Assembly: GCA_025355965.1 (NCBI GenBank)
Contig: JANXYR010000060.1
Coordinates: 62,001 to 126,000, forward strand
Origin: Geobacteraceae bacterium
GTDB taxonomy: Bacteria; Desulfobacterota; Desulfuromonadia; Geobacterales; Pseudopelobacteraceae
DNA: 64,000 nt
Direction of reading: 5' to 3'
Shown: one piece after another, positions 45,419 to 54,547 of the stretch
Layout of the letters: every line of letters starts with the position of its first letter
How positions within the stretch are numbered: position 1 is the first letter of the stretch
The notes under the pieces: generated by a model
Databases searched by the model: none
What the model was told of the DNA's origin: nothing
The model's input: the letters and a program-made list of their open reading frames with translations, nothing else
Made by a program: the position numbers and the translations under genes

Positions 45419-46621
45419 TTACACTATATGAAAGTTAGTATGAATTATTTTTTGCAGTTCTTCTATTTTGGTCATGGCGTGACGGATTTGTTCACGCTCC
45501 ACCGTTGAAAGTAGATAGGGGTTGAGGTAATGTGAGTCATTCTGGATTCCTTTAAGGGCCTTGATCTGGATCAGTATGCGCTGTTTGGTGAGGACGTGAT
45601 AGGCATCGATCAGATCGCGTGCAAAAGATGAAGAAAAACTCCCTTCCGTTTCCAGAAGTGAAATGCGCTCCAAGGTACTTGTTGCCGGAATGCTCTGGTT
45701 TATGGCGAGAATACGGACATTCATTACAAGTGGGGCCCAAGCAAGTAATTTAACATTAAATTCACCTTTATGTTGGCCGCTCCCCTCCGTCCAGATGCGC
45801 TTCATAAAACCGAGAGCCAGTTTCATCTCCGTTGCAGCCTTGGCCATCCCCCATAAAACCTGAAAATAGTCCCGTTCCATAGATCGGATCATTTCAATCA
45901 ATTCAGACGCCAACCCCTTATCGCCGACCACATATCGGGCATCTGACATCACAATCAGATCCATGACATTCTTGCCAATGTCCTCAACTTCATATCGGAC
46001 TATTGAAAATAGGCGCTTACGCCATTGGCTGTACGAGCCGCGCCATGTTTGATTGGTTGGCATGATATCGCCTGTGCACCGCATGAAACCGGCCTCTTCC
46101 AATCCGTCAACCAAACGAGTTGAAAATTCTTTGAAATAGACATCAGCTGCTTCACCTCCACCATCGCCATAAACAATCAGGTTATCTTGGTCTGTGATAA
46201 GGGTCTGCTCTTCGCGGCCGTCACTTCCCATGCTGATAAGTGCAAATGGTACTGTCGGGCGCACGAACCCTGCCGCGTCCATATCTGCAATAACAGTATC
46301 CATAACCCTCGATGACAGAATATCGCGATAGTGTGTACATGACCGGTGAAGTTCGTTTACAGAGGGGGTTAGCAGGAAGCGTTCCAGTTCTATCTGGTTA
46401 AGGCTTTCATGAATAATTTTGAGTTCTGGACCTTCAGTTTGTTCGATAGATGCAACAAGCTGCTCTTTCTTGCTTCTCCACTCGACAATTCTGTTGCGAT
46501 CCGATTTGACAGCAACCGAAATCATCTGCAGGAACGGTTCAATATCTTCAATACGGCAATATCGTGTAATATCTGTCAGGTCGGGTAATACAGGGGGAGT
46601 TATGTACGTAGCCACGCTCAT
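45419..46621 (-). CDS. DUF294 nucleotidyltransferase-like protein
   Basis: A 400-residue protein. The segment ALISMGSDGREEQTLITDQD near residue 145, followed by NLIVY, has the GS-x9-DxD pattern of the pol-beta nucleotidyltransferase fold as in GlnD. The C-terminal part (from about 230) fits the DUF294 substrate-binding domain. No CBS or cNMP-binding domain is attached, unlike many relatives. It may modify a signalling protein, but the target is unknown. ATG 46621 follows GGAG and is preferred to the upstream frame opening at 46639. Confidence 0.83.
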   Translation of the reverse strand: MSVATYITPPVLPDLTDITRYCRIEDIEPFLQMISVAVKSDRNRIVEWRSKKEQLVASIEQTEGPELKIIHESLNQIELERFLLTPSVNELHRSCTHYRDILSSRVMDTVIADMDAAGFVRPTVPFALISMGSDGREEQTLITDQDNLIVYGDGGGEAADVYFKEFSTRLVDGLEEAGFMRCTGDIMPTNQTWRGSYSQWRKRLFSIVRYEVEDIGKNVMDLIVMSDARYVVGDKGLASELIEMIRSMERDYFQVLWGMAKAATEMKLALGFMKRIWTEGSGQHKGEFNVKLLAWAPLVMNVRILAINQSIPATSTLERISLLETEGSFSSSFARDLIDAYHVLTKQRILIQIKALKGIQNDSHYLNPYLLSTVEREQIRHAMTKIEELQKIIHTNFHIV

Positions 46622-46803
46622 ATCTTTTTGACTCCACAAAATATATAGAAACTGTCGAAGCTGTGCCGACTATATCACAATCTTCGATTAATTTAATGTC
46701 TTTAGTTGCTTTATTCAGGTATCAAATTATCTTACATAACATATTTTTTCCCACTTGACTCATCTGTCTACCCGTGTTATCTAAAAAACCTGTAAATACG
46801 TTA

Positions 46804-46812
46804 TGTTATACT
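46804..46812 (+). promoter_or_regulatory. Extended -10 promoter candidate for the acyl-CoA synthetase
   Basis: TGTTATACT forms an extended -10 element 46 bases before the start. No good -35 is seen at standard spacing. A weaker pair, TTGACT (46755) with TTATCT (46777), lies further up. Assignment is tentative. Confidence 0.35.
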
Positions 46813-46857
46813 TATTATATCTATTTATATATTGAACAATATTTAATGGAGGTTCTC

Positions 46858-48516
46858 ATGCCCCAACAACTCACTCACACAGTAGGCTCCCTTCTGGACG
46901 AAATGGCTCGCCGCTATCCTGATAACGAAGCATTGGTATACCCTGAGCGCGGCCTGCGCTACAGTTACAAACAGTTTAACGACAGATGCCGTCAGATAGC
47001 CAAAGGGCTATTCCGGCTTGGCATCAAAAAAGGGGACAACATCGCCATTTGGGCCTATAACGTCCCGGAATGGGTTCTGCTGCAATTCGCTTCCGCAAAA
47101 ATAGGTGCCGTCCTTGTTACAGTCAACACCAGCTACAAATCAGCCGAACTTGAATATATCCTTGGGCAGTCCGACTCCACCTCACTCTTTATGGTCGACT
47201 CCTTCAAAGGCACGGACTACGTAGAAACACTCTCCAGCATCGTCCCTGAAATGACGGCATCAGAACCGGGCAAACTCAACAGCCCCAAACTGCCATTCCT
47301 TAAAAATATCATCTTTATTGGCGATGAAACACCCGTTGGCATGCTCAACTTTGACAGCATCATAAAAATGGGTGAGGGAGTGGCAGATTCTGAGTTGGAT
47401 GTCATAGAAGCATCTCTGGATTGCCATGAAACCATCAACATGCAATACACCTCCGGAACCACCGGTTTTCCTAAAGGGGTTATGTTGACTCACTATAATC
47501 TAGTAAACAACGGTTTTCAGATTGGTGAATGTATGAAGTTTACCGAACATGACCGGCTATGTATTCCAGTGCCGTTTTTTCACTGTTTTGGATGTGTGCT
47601 CGGGGTAATGGTATGTGTTACTCATGGTTCAACTATGGTGCCGGTGGAGATATTCGATCCGCTTAAAGTTCTGCAGACCATCGAAAAAGAGAAATGCACA
47701 GCTGTTCACGGTGTCCCAACTATGTTTATTGCCGAGTTGGAACATCCGGACTTTGCGAAATTCGATCTCTCCAGTATGCGTACCGGTATTATGGCTGGCT
47801 CGGTCTGCCCGATCGAGGTGATGAAGCGTGCCGTCAAAGATATGCATGTCACCGAGATTACAAGTGTCTACGGGCAGACCGAGTCGTCACCTGGTATTAC
47901 CCAGACCCGGACCGATGATGCAATCGAACTTCGGGTGGCGACGGTAGGGCGTGCTCTTCCAGGCGCAGAGGTGAAAATTGTCGATATCGAGACCGGAGCG
48001 ACTTTGCCTCCGGGGAAGCAGGGGGAACTCTGTGCTCGTGGCTATATGGTGATGAAAGGTTACTACAAGATGCCGGAGGAAACTGCCAATGTGATTGACC
48101 TTGACGGCTGGTTGCACACCGGCGATCTTGCTATCATGGACGAAAACGGCTACTGCAAAATTACCGGTCGCATAAAGCAGATGATTATCCGCGCCGGCGA
48201 AAACATCTACCCGCGCGAAATTGAAGAATTCCTTTATACTCATCCAAAAGTTTCTGATATTCAGGTCTACGGCGTCCCGGACAGGAAATATGGAGAACAG
48301 GTAATGGCCGCTATTATTCTTAAAAAAGGGATGGAGATGAGCGAAGAAGAGGTTCGTGATTTCTGCCGAGACAAAATAGCCAACTATAAAATCCCCAAAT
48401 ATGTCAAATTTGTTGACGGATATCCGATGACCGCCTCCGGCAAGATCCAAAAATTCAAAATGAGGGAAATGGCGATCAAGGAGTTGCAGTTGGAGGATGT
48501 GGGGGAATCAGCGTAG
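46858..48516 (+). CDS. AMP-binding acyl-CoA synthetase
   Basis: A 552-residue adenylate-forming enzyme that activates a carboxylic acid, most likely a medium- or long-chain fatty acid, to its CoA thioester. The ATP motif [11 protein letters not shown] is near residue 197, and [11 protein letters not shown] is the core A5 motif. [16 protein letters not shown] and [19 protein letters not shown] carry the hinge, and the catalytic Lys lies in [12 protein letters not shown] 46858 follows GGAGG with 5-base spacing; the open frame extends to 46774 through an AT-rich leader. It is transcribed alone. Confidence 0.92.
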   Translation: MPQQLTHTVGSLLDEMARRYPDNEALVYPERGLRYSYKQFNDRCRQIAKGLFRLGIKKGDNIAIWAYNVPEWVLLQFASAKIGAVLVTVNTSYKSAELEYILGQSDSTSLFMVDSFKGTDYVETLSSIVPEMTASEPGKLNSPKLPFLKNIIFIGDETPVGMLNFDSIIKMGEGVADSELDVIEASLDCHETINMQYTSGTTGFPKGVMLTHYNLVNNGFQIGECMKFTEHDRLCIPVPFFHCFGCVLGVMVCVTHGSTMVPVEIFDPLKVLQTIEKEKCTAVHGVPTMFIAELEHPDFAKFDLSSMRTGIMAGSVCPIEVMKRAVKDMHVTEITSVYGQTESSPGITQTRTDDAIELRVATVGRALPGAEVKIVDIETGATLPPGKQGELCARGYMVMKGYYKMPEETANVIDLDGWLHTGDLAIMDENGYCKITGRIKQMIIRAGENIYPREIEEFLYTHPKVSDIQVYGVPDRKYGEQVMAAIILKKGMEMSEEEVRDFCRDKIANYKIPKYVKFVDGYPMTASGKIQKFKMREMAIKELQLEDVGESA

Positions 48517-48550
48517 ATATTTAATGTGCAGATAAGATGATTTGCGAAGA

Positions 48551-48590
48551 GGAGACGAGCTGTCAGCATTTATTGTGACAGTTCGCCTCC
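48551..48590. terminator. Long hairpin between convergent genes
   Basis: GGAGACGAGCTGTCA (48551-48565) pairs with TGACAGTTCGCCTCC (48576-48590) with one mismatch and one G-U around a 10-base loop. It lies between the convergent acyl-CoA synthetase and response-regulator genes. There is no clear T tract on either side, so the terminator call is tentative. Confidence 0.45.
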
Positions 48591-48617
48591 GTATAAATGC
48601 TTTACCGTTGAATGTGA

Positions 48618-50009
48618 TCAGTACTCTTCCTTCCTAATACCATACCTCTTTATTTTTCGATACATTGTAACCATATTCATACCGGCTTCGCGCGCTGCCG
48701 AGTCGATATTACCTGCATGCCGTTTTAAAAGACCTTTTAGCAGATCCGCTTCAAAGTGCTCCAGAGCGGTACTGTAGGGGATGTCAAGGCTGATCTGGCC
48801 TACTTCTTCTGAAGCAGGGTTCCTAATCAGATCGGCGTCGATAAACTGTGCCAATGTATCTCTGGATATATATTCTCCTGTTTCAATTGCCATACAGGCT
48901 TCAACAATATTTTTGAGCTGCCGGATATTACCCGGCCATTCGCATGCGCATAACATATGCAGAGCTTCGCTTTCAAACCCGGCGATTACAGTTTTGAACT
49001 TCTGGTTCTGAAGCGTTATAAAGTGGGCAGCGAGCAACGGAATGTCGCTGCATCGTTCCCGAAGTGGGGGAAGGTGAATGTTGACAACATTCAGGCGATA
49101 GTAAAGATCTTCACGAAACGCACCGCTCTTGATAGCTTCTTTCAGATCAGAGTTAGTAGCCGATAGAACCCGTACGTCTACTCGTGTAGGGCTTGTATCT
49201 CCCAGACGGTGAAATTCCTTTTCCTGGAGAAAACGGAGCAGTGTCTTTTGGACATTCATCGGTAAGTTGCCAACTTCATCCAGAAAGAGAGTGCCACCAC
49301 TGGCTGTTTCCAGTAGTCCGCTACGGCTCTCAGTCGCTCCGGTGAAGGCTCCCTTTTTATAGCCGAATAGTTCGCTTTCCAGCAGGTTCTCAGGTAATGC
49401 ACCGCAATTAATGGCAACAAATCGTTTTTCACGGCGAGGAGAGTTATAATGAATTGCCTGAGCAATCAGCTCCTTACCAGTCCCTGATTCACCCGTGACA
49501 AGGATTGATGTGTCCCGGACAGCAACTTTACCAACACGTTCCAGTACACTTTTCAGCCCCTCGCAGGCTCCAATGATATTTTCAAAGCGGAATTTTTCTT
49601 CAAGTTCCGCACGCAGTTCGCGGTTTTCTTCGAGCAGCTGCCGTTGCTGGAGGGCATTTTTTACTCGATAGACAAGCTCATCAGGTTCGAACGGTTTGGT
49701 CAGCATATCGTATGCGCCTTTACGGAGCGCCTGAATCGACATCTCAACTGTTGCGTACGCTGTAATCATAATGACAGGAATGTCATTCTGCTTGGCTTTA
49801 ATCGCCTGCAATACCTCCAGACCGCTCATGCCAGGCATTTTAATGTCACTGATGACCAGATCCCAAGCAGATGCCTTAAATTCTTCGACAGCTTGGCGGG
49901 GTGATGTGAAAGATCGTGGAAGATAGCCGTGATCTAACAGAATCTGCTCCATCATCCGGCAGAGTCCTGCTTCATTGTCAATAAGTAAAATACGTTTTTT
50001 ATCAGCCAC
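48618..50009 (-). CDS. Sigma-54-dependent response regulator (NtrC family)
   Basis: A 463-residue regulator. An N-terminal receiver has the phosphoacceptor Asp55 in LVISDIKMPGMSG and the Lys in LTKPFEPDEL; its acidic pocket reads D11-N12-E13. The AAA+ domain has Walker A GESGTGKE near 168, GAFTGA for sigma-54 contact near 220, and FREDLYYRLNVV. A C-terminal Fis-type helix-turn-helix (AAREAGMNMVTMYRKIKRYG) binds DNA. It starts directly after the stop of the histidine kinase with no gap. The target promoters are unknown. Confidence 0.95.
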   Translation of the reverse strand: MADKKRILLIDNEAGLCRMMEQILLDHGYLPRSFTSPRQAVEEFKASAWDLVISDIKMPGMSGLEVLQAIKAKQNDIPVIMITAYATVEMSIQALRKGAYDMLTKPFEPDELVYRVKNALQQRQLLEENRELRAELEEKFRFENIIGACEGLKSVLERVGKVAVRDTSILVTGESGTGKELIAQAIHYNSPRREKRFVAINCGALPENLLESELFGYKKGAFTGATESRSGLLETASGGTLFLDEVGNLPMNVQKTLLRFLQEKEFHRLGDTSPTRVDVRVLSATNSDLKEAIKSGAFREDLYYRLNVVNIHLPPLRERCSDIPLLAAHFITLQNQKFKTVIAGFESEALHMLCACEWPGNIRQLKNIVEACMAIETGEYISRDTLAQFIDADLIRNPASEEVGQISLDIPYSTALEHFEADLLKGLLKRHAGNIDSAAREAGMNMVTMYRKIKRYGIRKEEY

Positions 50010-51965
50010 TTACAGCTCCTCCTGCTCAGTGGGCAATGTAACTGTGACACATGTCCCACTGCCTACAGTGCTTTCAATATGGATCTCGCCATGGTGCTGT
50101 TCTATGATCTGTCGGGTGATGGCAAGACCAAGTCCAGTGCCACGGGCTTTGGTGGTGTAGAATGGTTCGAATATCTTTTCTAGAATCTCTGTAGGAATAC
50201 CGTAGCCACTGTCACTGAATGTTATGCACACATGTGTGGCGTCAACCGCCTTGGTGCCTACAGTCAGGTTCCCCCCATCCGGCATGGCTCCACCGGCATT
50301 CAGGATAAGATTTATCGTGACCTGACGCATCTGGTCACCATCCAGTTCAACCAGAGGCAGGCCGCTTGCAAACTCGGTATTGATCATTATACCGCGCATA
50401 TCGGTATGATTGGCGGAAAAATCGACAATCTGCTGCAGAAGATCATTGAGATCGGTTGGTTCTAAGGTCGGGCGTGGCGTACGGGCGTAGGAGAGCAGAT
50501 CCTGAACAATTTTCTTGCAGCGTTTGCTTTCCCGCTTGATTTCGTGGATGTATTGGTAGTTTGGGTCATCTTCACTCATTTTGCTTTCCAGATAGCCAGC
50601 ATAGCCCAGAATAACACCCAACGGGTTGTTTATCTCATGGGCGACCCCTGATGACAGTACGCCCAGGGATGCCATCTTCCCCTGCTGGGCAAGATTCGAT
50701 TCAATATCCTTGTTGCGTTGAATAATTTCGGTCATACGATTAAAGGCACTCCCCAGTTCGGCAAGTTCGTCTTCACCGTTGACAGTGATCCGTTCGTCCA
50801 GATTGCCTCGTTTGATACTCTTTATGACCGACATCATATGTGTGATCGGGCTGGTGATAACTGTTGAGGCCCGAACAACCAGAGACGTAGCTGCCGCCCC
50901 TACCACCAGTATCAATAGCGTCATAATGAACAGGATATGACTTTTGATCTTGTTTGCTTCCTGATAAAATTCGTCCTCGTATGATCCGACAGCTACGATC
51001 CAGTCCCATGGTTCAAAGTATTCATAGTGTACAATTTTCATCCTGGCTGTAGTATCGGTGCTGTTTTTCCAGGGATATCGTATCCAGCCGTTTTTATTGC
51101 TGCACATCTCCCTGATGAAGCTGTTTCCATCCAAATCCTTCACGCCGATTAAGTTTTTCCCTTCCGAATCGGGGTGGATCGTAAAAGTACCTTTACTGTC
51201 CATGCAAAATATGTAGCCGGTCGTACCGACTTTTTTGGCTCTTATGCTCTCTTTCAGTTTAGTAAATGCCTGCCGCTCAAAGGCGGCATCTCCGACCGTT
51301 TCATCCGGATAACTGCCAGATGCAATTATCCAGTCCCATTCACGGAAATATTTGTACGCAACCACTTTGGTGCGAGGCTTTGTATCTCCCAGGACCGCGT
51401 TGCGCCAGGGGTAGGTTGTGAATAGTGTTTCGCCCGGTTTGCTGGCCCGGGCGGCCGCACACATTTCACGGATGAAGTAGCGGCCGTTCTCATCCCGCTC
51501 GTCAAATACGTTTTCACCCTCTCTGGCAATGTGAGCTTGAAGTTCGCCTCGGGTTGTCATGGCATATATATAACCGCTTTCGCCGACGTTTATTTTTTTC
51601 AACGCTTGCCGTGCTTCGTTCTTGGCGGTTTCGAGATCAATTTTCCCTTGCAAATGCAGATTTTGCTCGGCGGCAACAAGGTTGTAGGAAAGTGCGGTCA
51701 ATGTGGCCAATTCATTGTTGAGATGGCGCGCTTTATCCTGCTTGTAAACCTGAAACTGCTGATAATGGGAATTAAGAAGGTCAATACAGAATGCGGAAAG
51801 GTGTTGCAGATCATCCTTGCTGGTTTTGGTAATGCCCAGATATGCTTGTTGGTTGGCAATGAGGCCAATTACTCCGGCTACAACAAATATTGGAATTATT
51901 ACCAGCGGTAAGACCAGTGCCAGCAGTTTTCCGCGAAGTTTCAGTTTGTTAAGGAATGAATTCAT
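50010..51965 (-). CDS. Sensor histidine kinase with two tandem Cache domains
   Basis: A 651-residue membrane kinase. The first helix (about 13-36) leads to a periplasmic region with two similar Cache units. One ends WDWIIASGSYPDE (about 130-235), the other WDWIVAVGSYEDE (about 240-340), each with GYIYAM or GYIFCM and an R/K-YPW segment. A second helix (about 345-368) is followed by HAMP (about 370-420). HisKA has the phospho-His in GVAHEINNPLG and HATPase_c has DSGYGIP and GTGLGLAI. The ligand is probably a small carboxylate or other metabolite, by analogy. It pairs with the adjacent sigma-54 regulator. Confidence 0.94.
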   Translation of the reverse strand: MNSFLNKLKLRGKLLALVLPLVIIPIFVVAGVIGLIANQQAYLGITKTSKDDLQHLSAFCIDLLNSHYQQFQVYKQDKARHLNNELATLTALSYNLVAAEQNLHLQGKIDLETAKNEARQALKKINVGESGYIYAMTTRGELQAHIAREGENVFDERDENGRYFIREMCAAARASKPGETLFTTYPWRNAVLGDTKPRTKVVAYKYFREWDWIIASGSYPDETVGDAAFERQAFTKLKESIRAKKVGTTGYIFCMDSKGTFTIHPDSEGKNLIGVKDLDGNSFIREMCSNKNGWIRYPWKNSTDTTARMKIVHYEYFEPWDWIVAVGSYEDEFYQEANKIKSHILFIMTLLILVVGAAATSLVVRASTVITSPITHMMSVIKSIKRGNLDERITVNGEDELAELGSAFNRMTEIIQRNKDIESNLAQQGKMASLGVLSSGVAHEINNPLGVILGYAGYLESKMSEDDPNYQYIHEIKRESKRCKKIVQDLLSYARTPRPTLEPTDLNDLLQQIVDFSANHTDMRGIMINTEFASGLPLVELDGDQMRQVTINLILNAGGAMPDGGNLTVGTKAVDATHVCITFSDSGYGIPTEILEKIFEPFYTTKARGTGLGLAITRQIIEQHHGEIHIESTVGSGTCVTVTLPTEQEEL

Positions 51966-52095
51966 TTTGCCTCGGTATTTGAAATTTGCCTCTACTATGC
52001 ATTTCGGTTTATAAGGTAAGTCAGTGCTAAATGCAATAGTGACTGGTTATGACGCGTTTTGCTACGATTCAAATCTGCTGCCAAGGGAGTATGAT

Positions 52096-52170
52096 ATGTC
52101 CAAAAAACGTGTTGTTATAGCCGGAATTTGTTCCATGAACGGCATCGACTTATTACGGCTAAAAACCTAG
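52096..52170 (+). pseudogene. 24-codon ORF with strong ribosome site, possible gene remnant
   Basis: ATG 52096 follows AAGGGAG by 6 bases. The product starts MSKKRVVIAGICSMNGID and ends at TAG after 24 residues. The N-terminus loosely resembles the opening of a dinucleotide-fold or 3-oxoacyl-ACP synthase II protein (RRVVVTGxG type). It is possibly the 5' remnant of a lost gene, or a short leader peptide. No downstream continuation was found. Confidence 0.3.
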
Positions 52171-52225
52171 GGCAGTCGTAATGCGGTAAATATTGATGAA
52201 TCTGTTAGGAAAGTCCCTGTTGGCC

Positions 52226-52255
52226 TTGACTTTTGTTGTTTAAATTCTATATAAT
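52226..52255 (+). promoter_or_regulatory. Sigma-70-type promoter before the dpm-like gene
   Basis: TTGACT (52226-52231) and a perfect TATAAT (52250-52255) with an 18-base spacer; transcription would begin near 52262. It may also drive the secretion operon downstream, as no other clear promoter was found before gspF. Confidence 0.65.
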
Positions 52256-52333
52256 CTTTCGGATTTATTTAAACGTGTTGGAATATCGAGACTTGGAGTA
52301 TTTGGCCCTTAAATGAGGCCAAGCGGAGATATT

Positions 52334-53056
52334 TTGAAGGCATTTGTTATCATACCAACCTACAATGAGAAGGATAATGTCAGCTCTTTGACAAGTGCTG
52401 TCCTTGCTCAACATCCCGACCTCCAAGTCCTATTTGTCGATGATAATTCTCCGGATGGTACCGGCACTCTAATTGATGATCTGGTTGCAGGTAACGACCG
52501 GGTTCATGTACTGCATCGCTCAGGAAAACTCGGCTTGGGTTCTGCGTATCGTGAGGGTTTTAAAGCGGCACTTGCGAAGGATGCGGACTATATACTGGAA
52601 ATGGATGCTGACTTTTCGCACGATCCGGGGACATTGCCGCTTTTTCTCTCTGCGATCAAAGAAAACGATCTGGTTATCGGTTCCCGCTACCTTAATGGGG
52701 TCAGTGTCGTCAACTGGCCGATAAGGCGCTTGATTTTAAGCTATTTTGCGAGTGTTTATGCCCGGTTGGTTACCGGCTTACAGCTGCGTGACTGTACTAG
52801 CGGGTTTAAATGTTTCCGCCGCTCTACCATCGAAGCAATCGATTTGTCACGTGTAACATCTGATGGCTATTCGTTCCAGATTGAGATGAATTATCTCTGT
52901 ATGGAAAAAGGGTTTAGAATTGCCGAAATACCAATAATTTTTATTGATCGTCATTCCGGTAGCTCAAAAATGTCTGGCTCCATTGTCCGGGAAGCGGTAA
53001 TAATGGTCTGGAAGCTTCGTCTTCGCTCAATTCTTTTAAGACTTTTGGGGAAATAA
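52334..53056 (+). CDS. Polyprenol-monophosphate mannose/glucose synthase-like GT2
   Basis: A 240-residue GT2 enzyme of the Dpm1 type. KAFVIIPTYNEKDNVSSLTS begins the fold. FVDDNSPDGTGTLI, EMDADFSHDPGTLP and VIGSRYLNG follow, then LRDCTSGFKCFRRS and FQIEMNYLCMEKGFRIAEIP. The last part is diagnostic for polyprenol-phosphate sugar synthases. No membrane domain is attached. TTG 52334, 5 bases after GGAG, gives the usual MKAFVIIPTYNE start and is preferred over ATG 52313. It supplies lipid-linked sugar to periplasmic GT-C enzymes. Confidence 0.9.
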   Translation: MKAFVIIPTYNEKDNVSSLTSAVLAQHPDLQVLFVDDNSPDGTGTLIDDLVAGNDRVHVLHRSGKLGLGSAYREGFKAALAKDADYILEMDADFSHDPGTLPLFLSAIKENDLVIGSRYLNGVSVVNWPIRRLILSYFASVYARLVTGLQLRDCTSGFKCFRRSTIEAIDLSRVTSDGYSFQIEMNYLCMEKGFRIAEIPIIFIDRHSGSSKMSGSIVREAVIMVWKLRLRSILLRLLGK

Positions 53057-53063
53057 TATATTT

Positions 53064-53249
53064 ATGTGGCGCGATGTCTGGTCAGTTATTCTTATATCTG
53101 GTTTGATTTGTTGGCTGTTCAGTAGCATCATGCTGATGTTAAGGGCATTTCCACAAAGAAATGTTTTTGTGGCTTCGAGCGGAATTCGGTGGGGTTCGGC
53201 AGCAGTAATTGCGTTTTTTATATGGGTTGTTGGTATGCTAAATGCCTGA
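53064..53249 (+). CDS. Small two-helix membrane protein
   Basis: A 61-residue protein starting 7 bases after the Dpm-like gene. Two hydrophobic helices (about 6-27 and 43-60) are joined by the polar loop RAFPQRNVFVASSGIRW. No family was recognised. A GGGGAA site lies about 14 bases upstream, further than ideal. The position suggests co-expression with the sugar synthase, possibly as its membrane partner. Confidence 0.55.
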   Translation: MWRDVWSVILISGLICWLFSSIMLMLRAFPQRNVFVASSGIRWGSAAVIAFFIWVVGMLNA

Positions 53250-53334
53250 ACTTTTAATTGAATATAGTCATATAAACCACATGCCCCCTTCGTTGATGTC
53301 TCTGCATTGCAGTCTGTGGTATTAAGCTAAAACT

Positions 53335-54543
53335 ATGGCGCTTTATTCTTGCAAACTTGGTGCATCAGATGGAAAAGTTCTCATCAAGGATTTTGAGGCT
53401 TCGGATAGTAGCGTCTTACGCAAAAACCTTGAAGATCAGGGTTTTTTTGTATTTGAAGTAAAAAAGAAGCCGTTTCAGTTTTTGTTTGATAAGGGTATTA
53501 AGCGCAGAAAAATTGATAACAAATCTCTCCTGACATTTAATCAGGAGATGCTCGTGCTGATTAAAGCCGGTATGCCGATCATGCAGGTACTTGATGCAAT
53601 TCTTGAGCGTCATGATTCAGGTGCATTGTATGAAGTTCTGGTTCAGGTGCGTGACGATGTTAAGGCAGGTGCTGCACTATCAGTTGCGATGGAAAAGCAT
53701 GGCCGGGCTTTTCCGCATCTATATGTTGCCTCTATTCGTGCAGGTGAGCGGACAGGCGATCTTCCGCAAACTATCAGGAGATATATTGAATATTTGAAAC
53801 GGGTCGGCACGCTCAGGAAAAAAATAGTAGCAGCCGTATTTTATCCTACCATTCTTGTCGTTTTTGCCTTTCTAGCTGTTACGCTTTTGCTGGTTTATGT
53901 TGTTCCTACTTTTAGCCAGGTATACAAAGATTCAGGGTCGCAACTCCCCGCACTGACTCAGTTGTTGATTACATTCACTTCGTTGCTCCGGCGTTATTTT
54001 GTTTTTGGGATCATCGTCTGTATCGGCTTGTTTGCGGCATTCAGATCATGGAAAAGCAGTGAAGCGGGTCGATATGCGCTTGATCGATTTAAGCTGACTG
54101 TCCCGGTGGCCGGGGATGTTTTTAACAAGTATTCGGTGGCTGCTTTCACACGTACCTTGGCTACTGTTCTGGGCAGCGGTATTCCGATCATTGAATCACT
54201 GCGCATGTCAATCGGGACCTTGGATAATGTATTTATGGAGAAACGTCTGTTCGAGGCGGTCCGTTTTGTTGAGGAGGGGGGGCGGCTTTCAGTTGCGCTT
54301 GAACGTATCCATATTATGCCCCCGCTGGCGCTACGCATGATGGGAGTTGGTGAAACTACCGGGTCGCTCGAAGATATGTTGCTTGATATTTCTAATTATC
54401 TTGAAGATGAACTCGAAGAGCGGATGCATCTTTTGACTACTGCCATCGAACCTGCCATTATGCTGATTATGGGGGTAGTTATTGGTATTATAATTATTGC
54501 GATGTACCTTCCAATTTTCAAAATTGCCGGCACGGTAGGATAA
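53335..54543 (+). CDS. gspF: Type II secretion/type IV pilus inner-membrane platform protein
   Basis: A 402-residue GspF/PilC family protein. Two repeated cytoplasmic helical domains (about 60-170 and 265-375) alternate with three hydrophobic segments (near 170-195, 220-240 and 375-398). FNQEMLVLIKAGMPIMQVLD and AFTRTLATVLGSGIPIIESL are the repeat signatures. It is the platform on which the ATPase acts to add or remove pseudopilin subunits. First gene of the secretion operon; the ATPase follows after 4 bases. Confidence 0.93.
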   Translation: MALYSCKLGASDGKVLIKDFEASDSSVLRKNLEDQGFFVFEVKKKPFQFLFDKGIKRRKIDNKSLLTFNQEMLVLIKAGMPIMQVLDAILERHDSGALYEVLVQVRDDVKAGAALSVAMEKHGRAFPHLYVASIRAGERTGDLPQTIRRYIEYLKRVGTLRKKIVAAVFYPTILVVFAFLAVTLLLVYVVPTFSQVYKDSGSQLPALTQLLITFTSLLRRYFVFGIIVCIGLFAAFRSWKSSEAGRYALDRFKLTVPVAGDVFNKYSVAAFTRTLATVLGSGIPIIESLRMSIGTLDNVFMEKRLFEAVRFVEEGGRLSVALERIHIMPPLALRMMGVGETTGSLEDMLLDISNYLEDELEERMHLLTTAIEPAIMLIMGVVIGIIIIAMYLPIFKIAGTVG

Positions 54544-54547
54544 AAGG

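Larger units (their letters stand above)
51966..52333. other. Intergenic region between kinase and glycosyltransferase genes
   Basis: About 370 bases between divergent genes. It holds the dpm-like gene promoter (52226-52255) and a 24-codon ORF at 52096-52170. No RNA gene or repeat was recognised. Confidence 0.6.
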
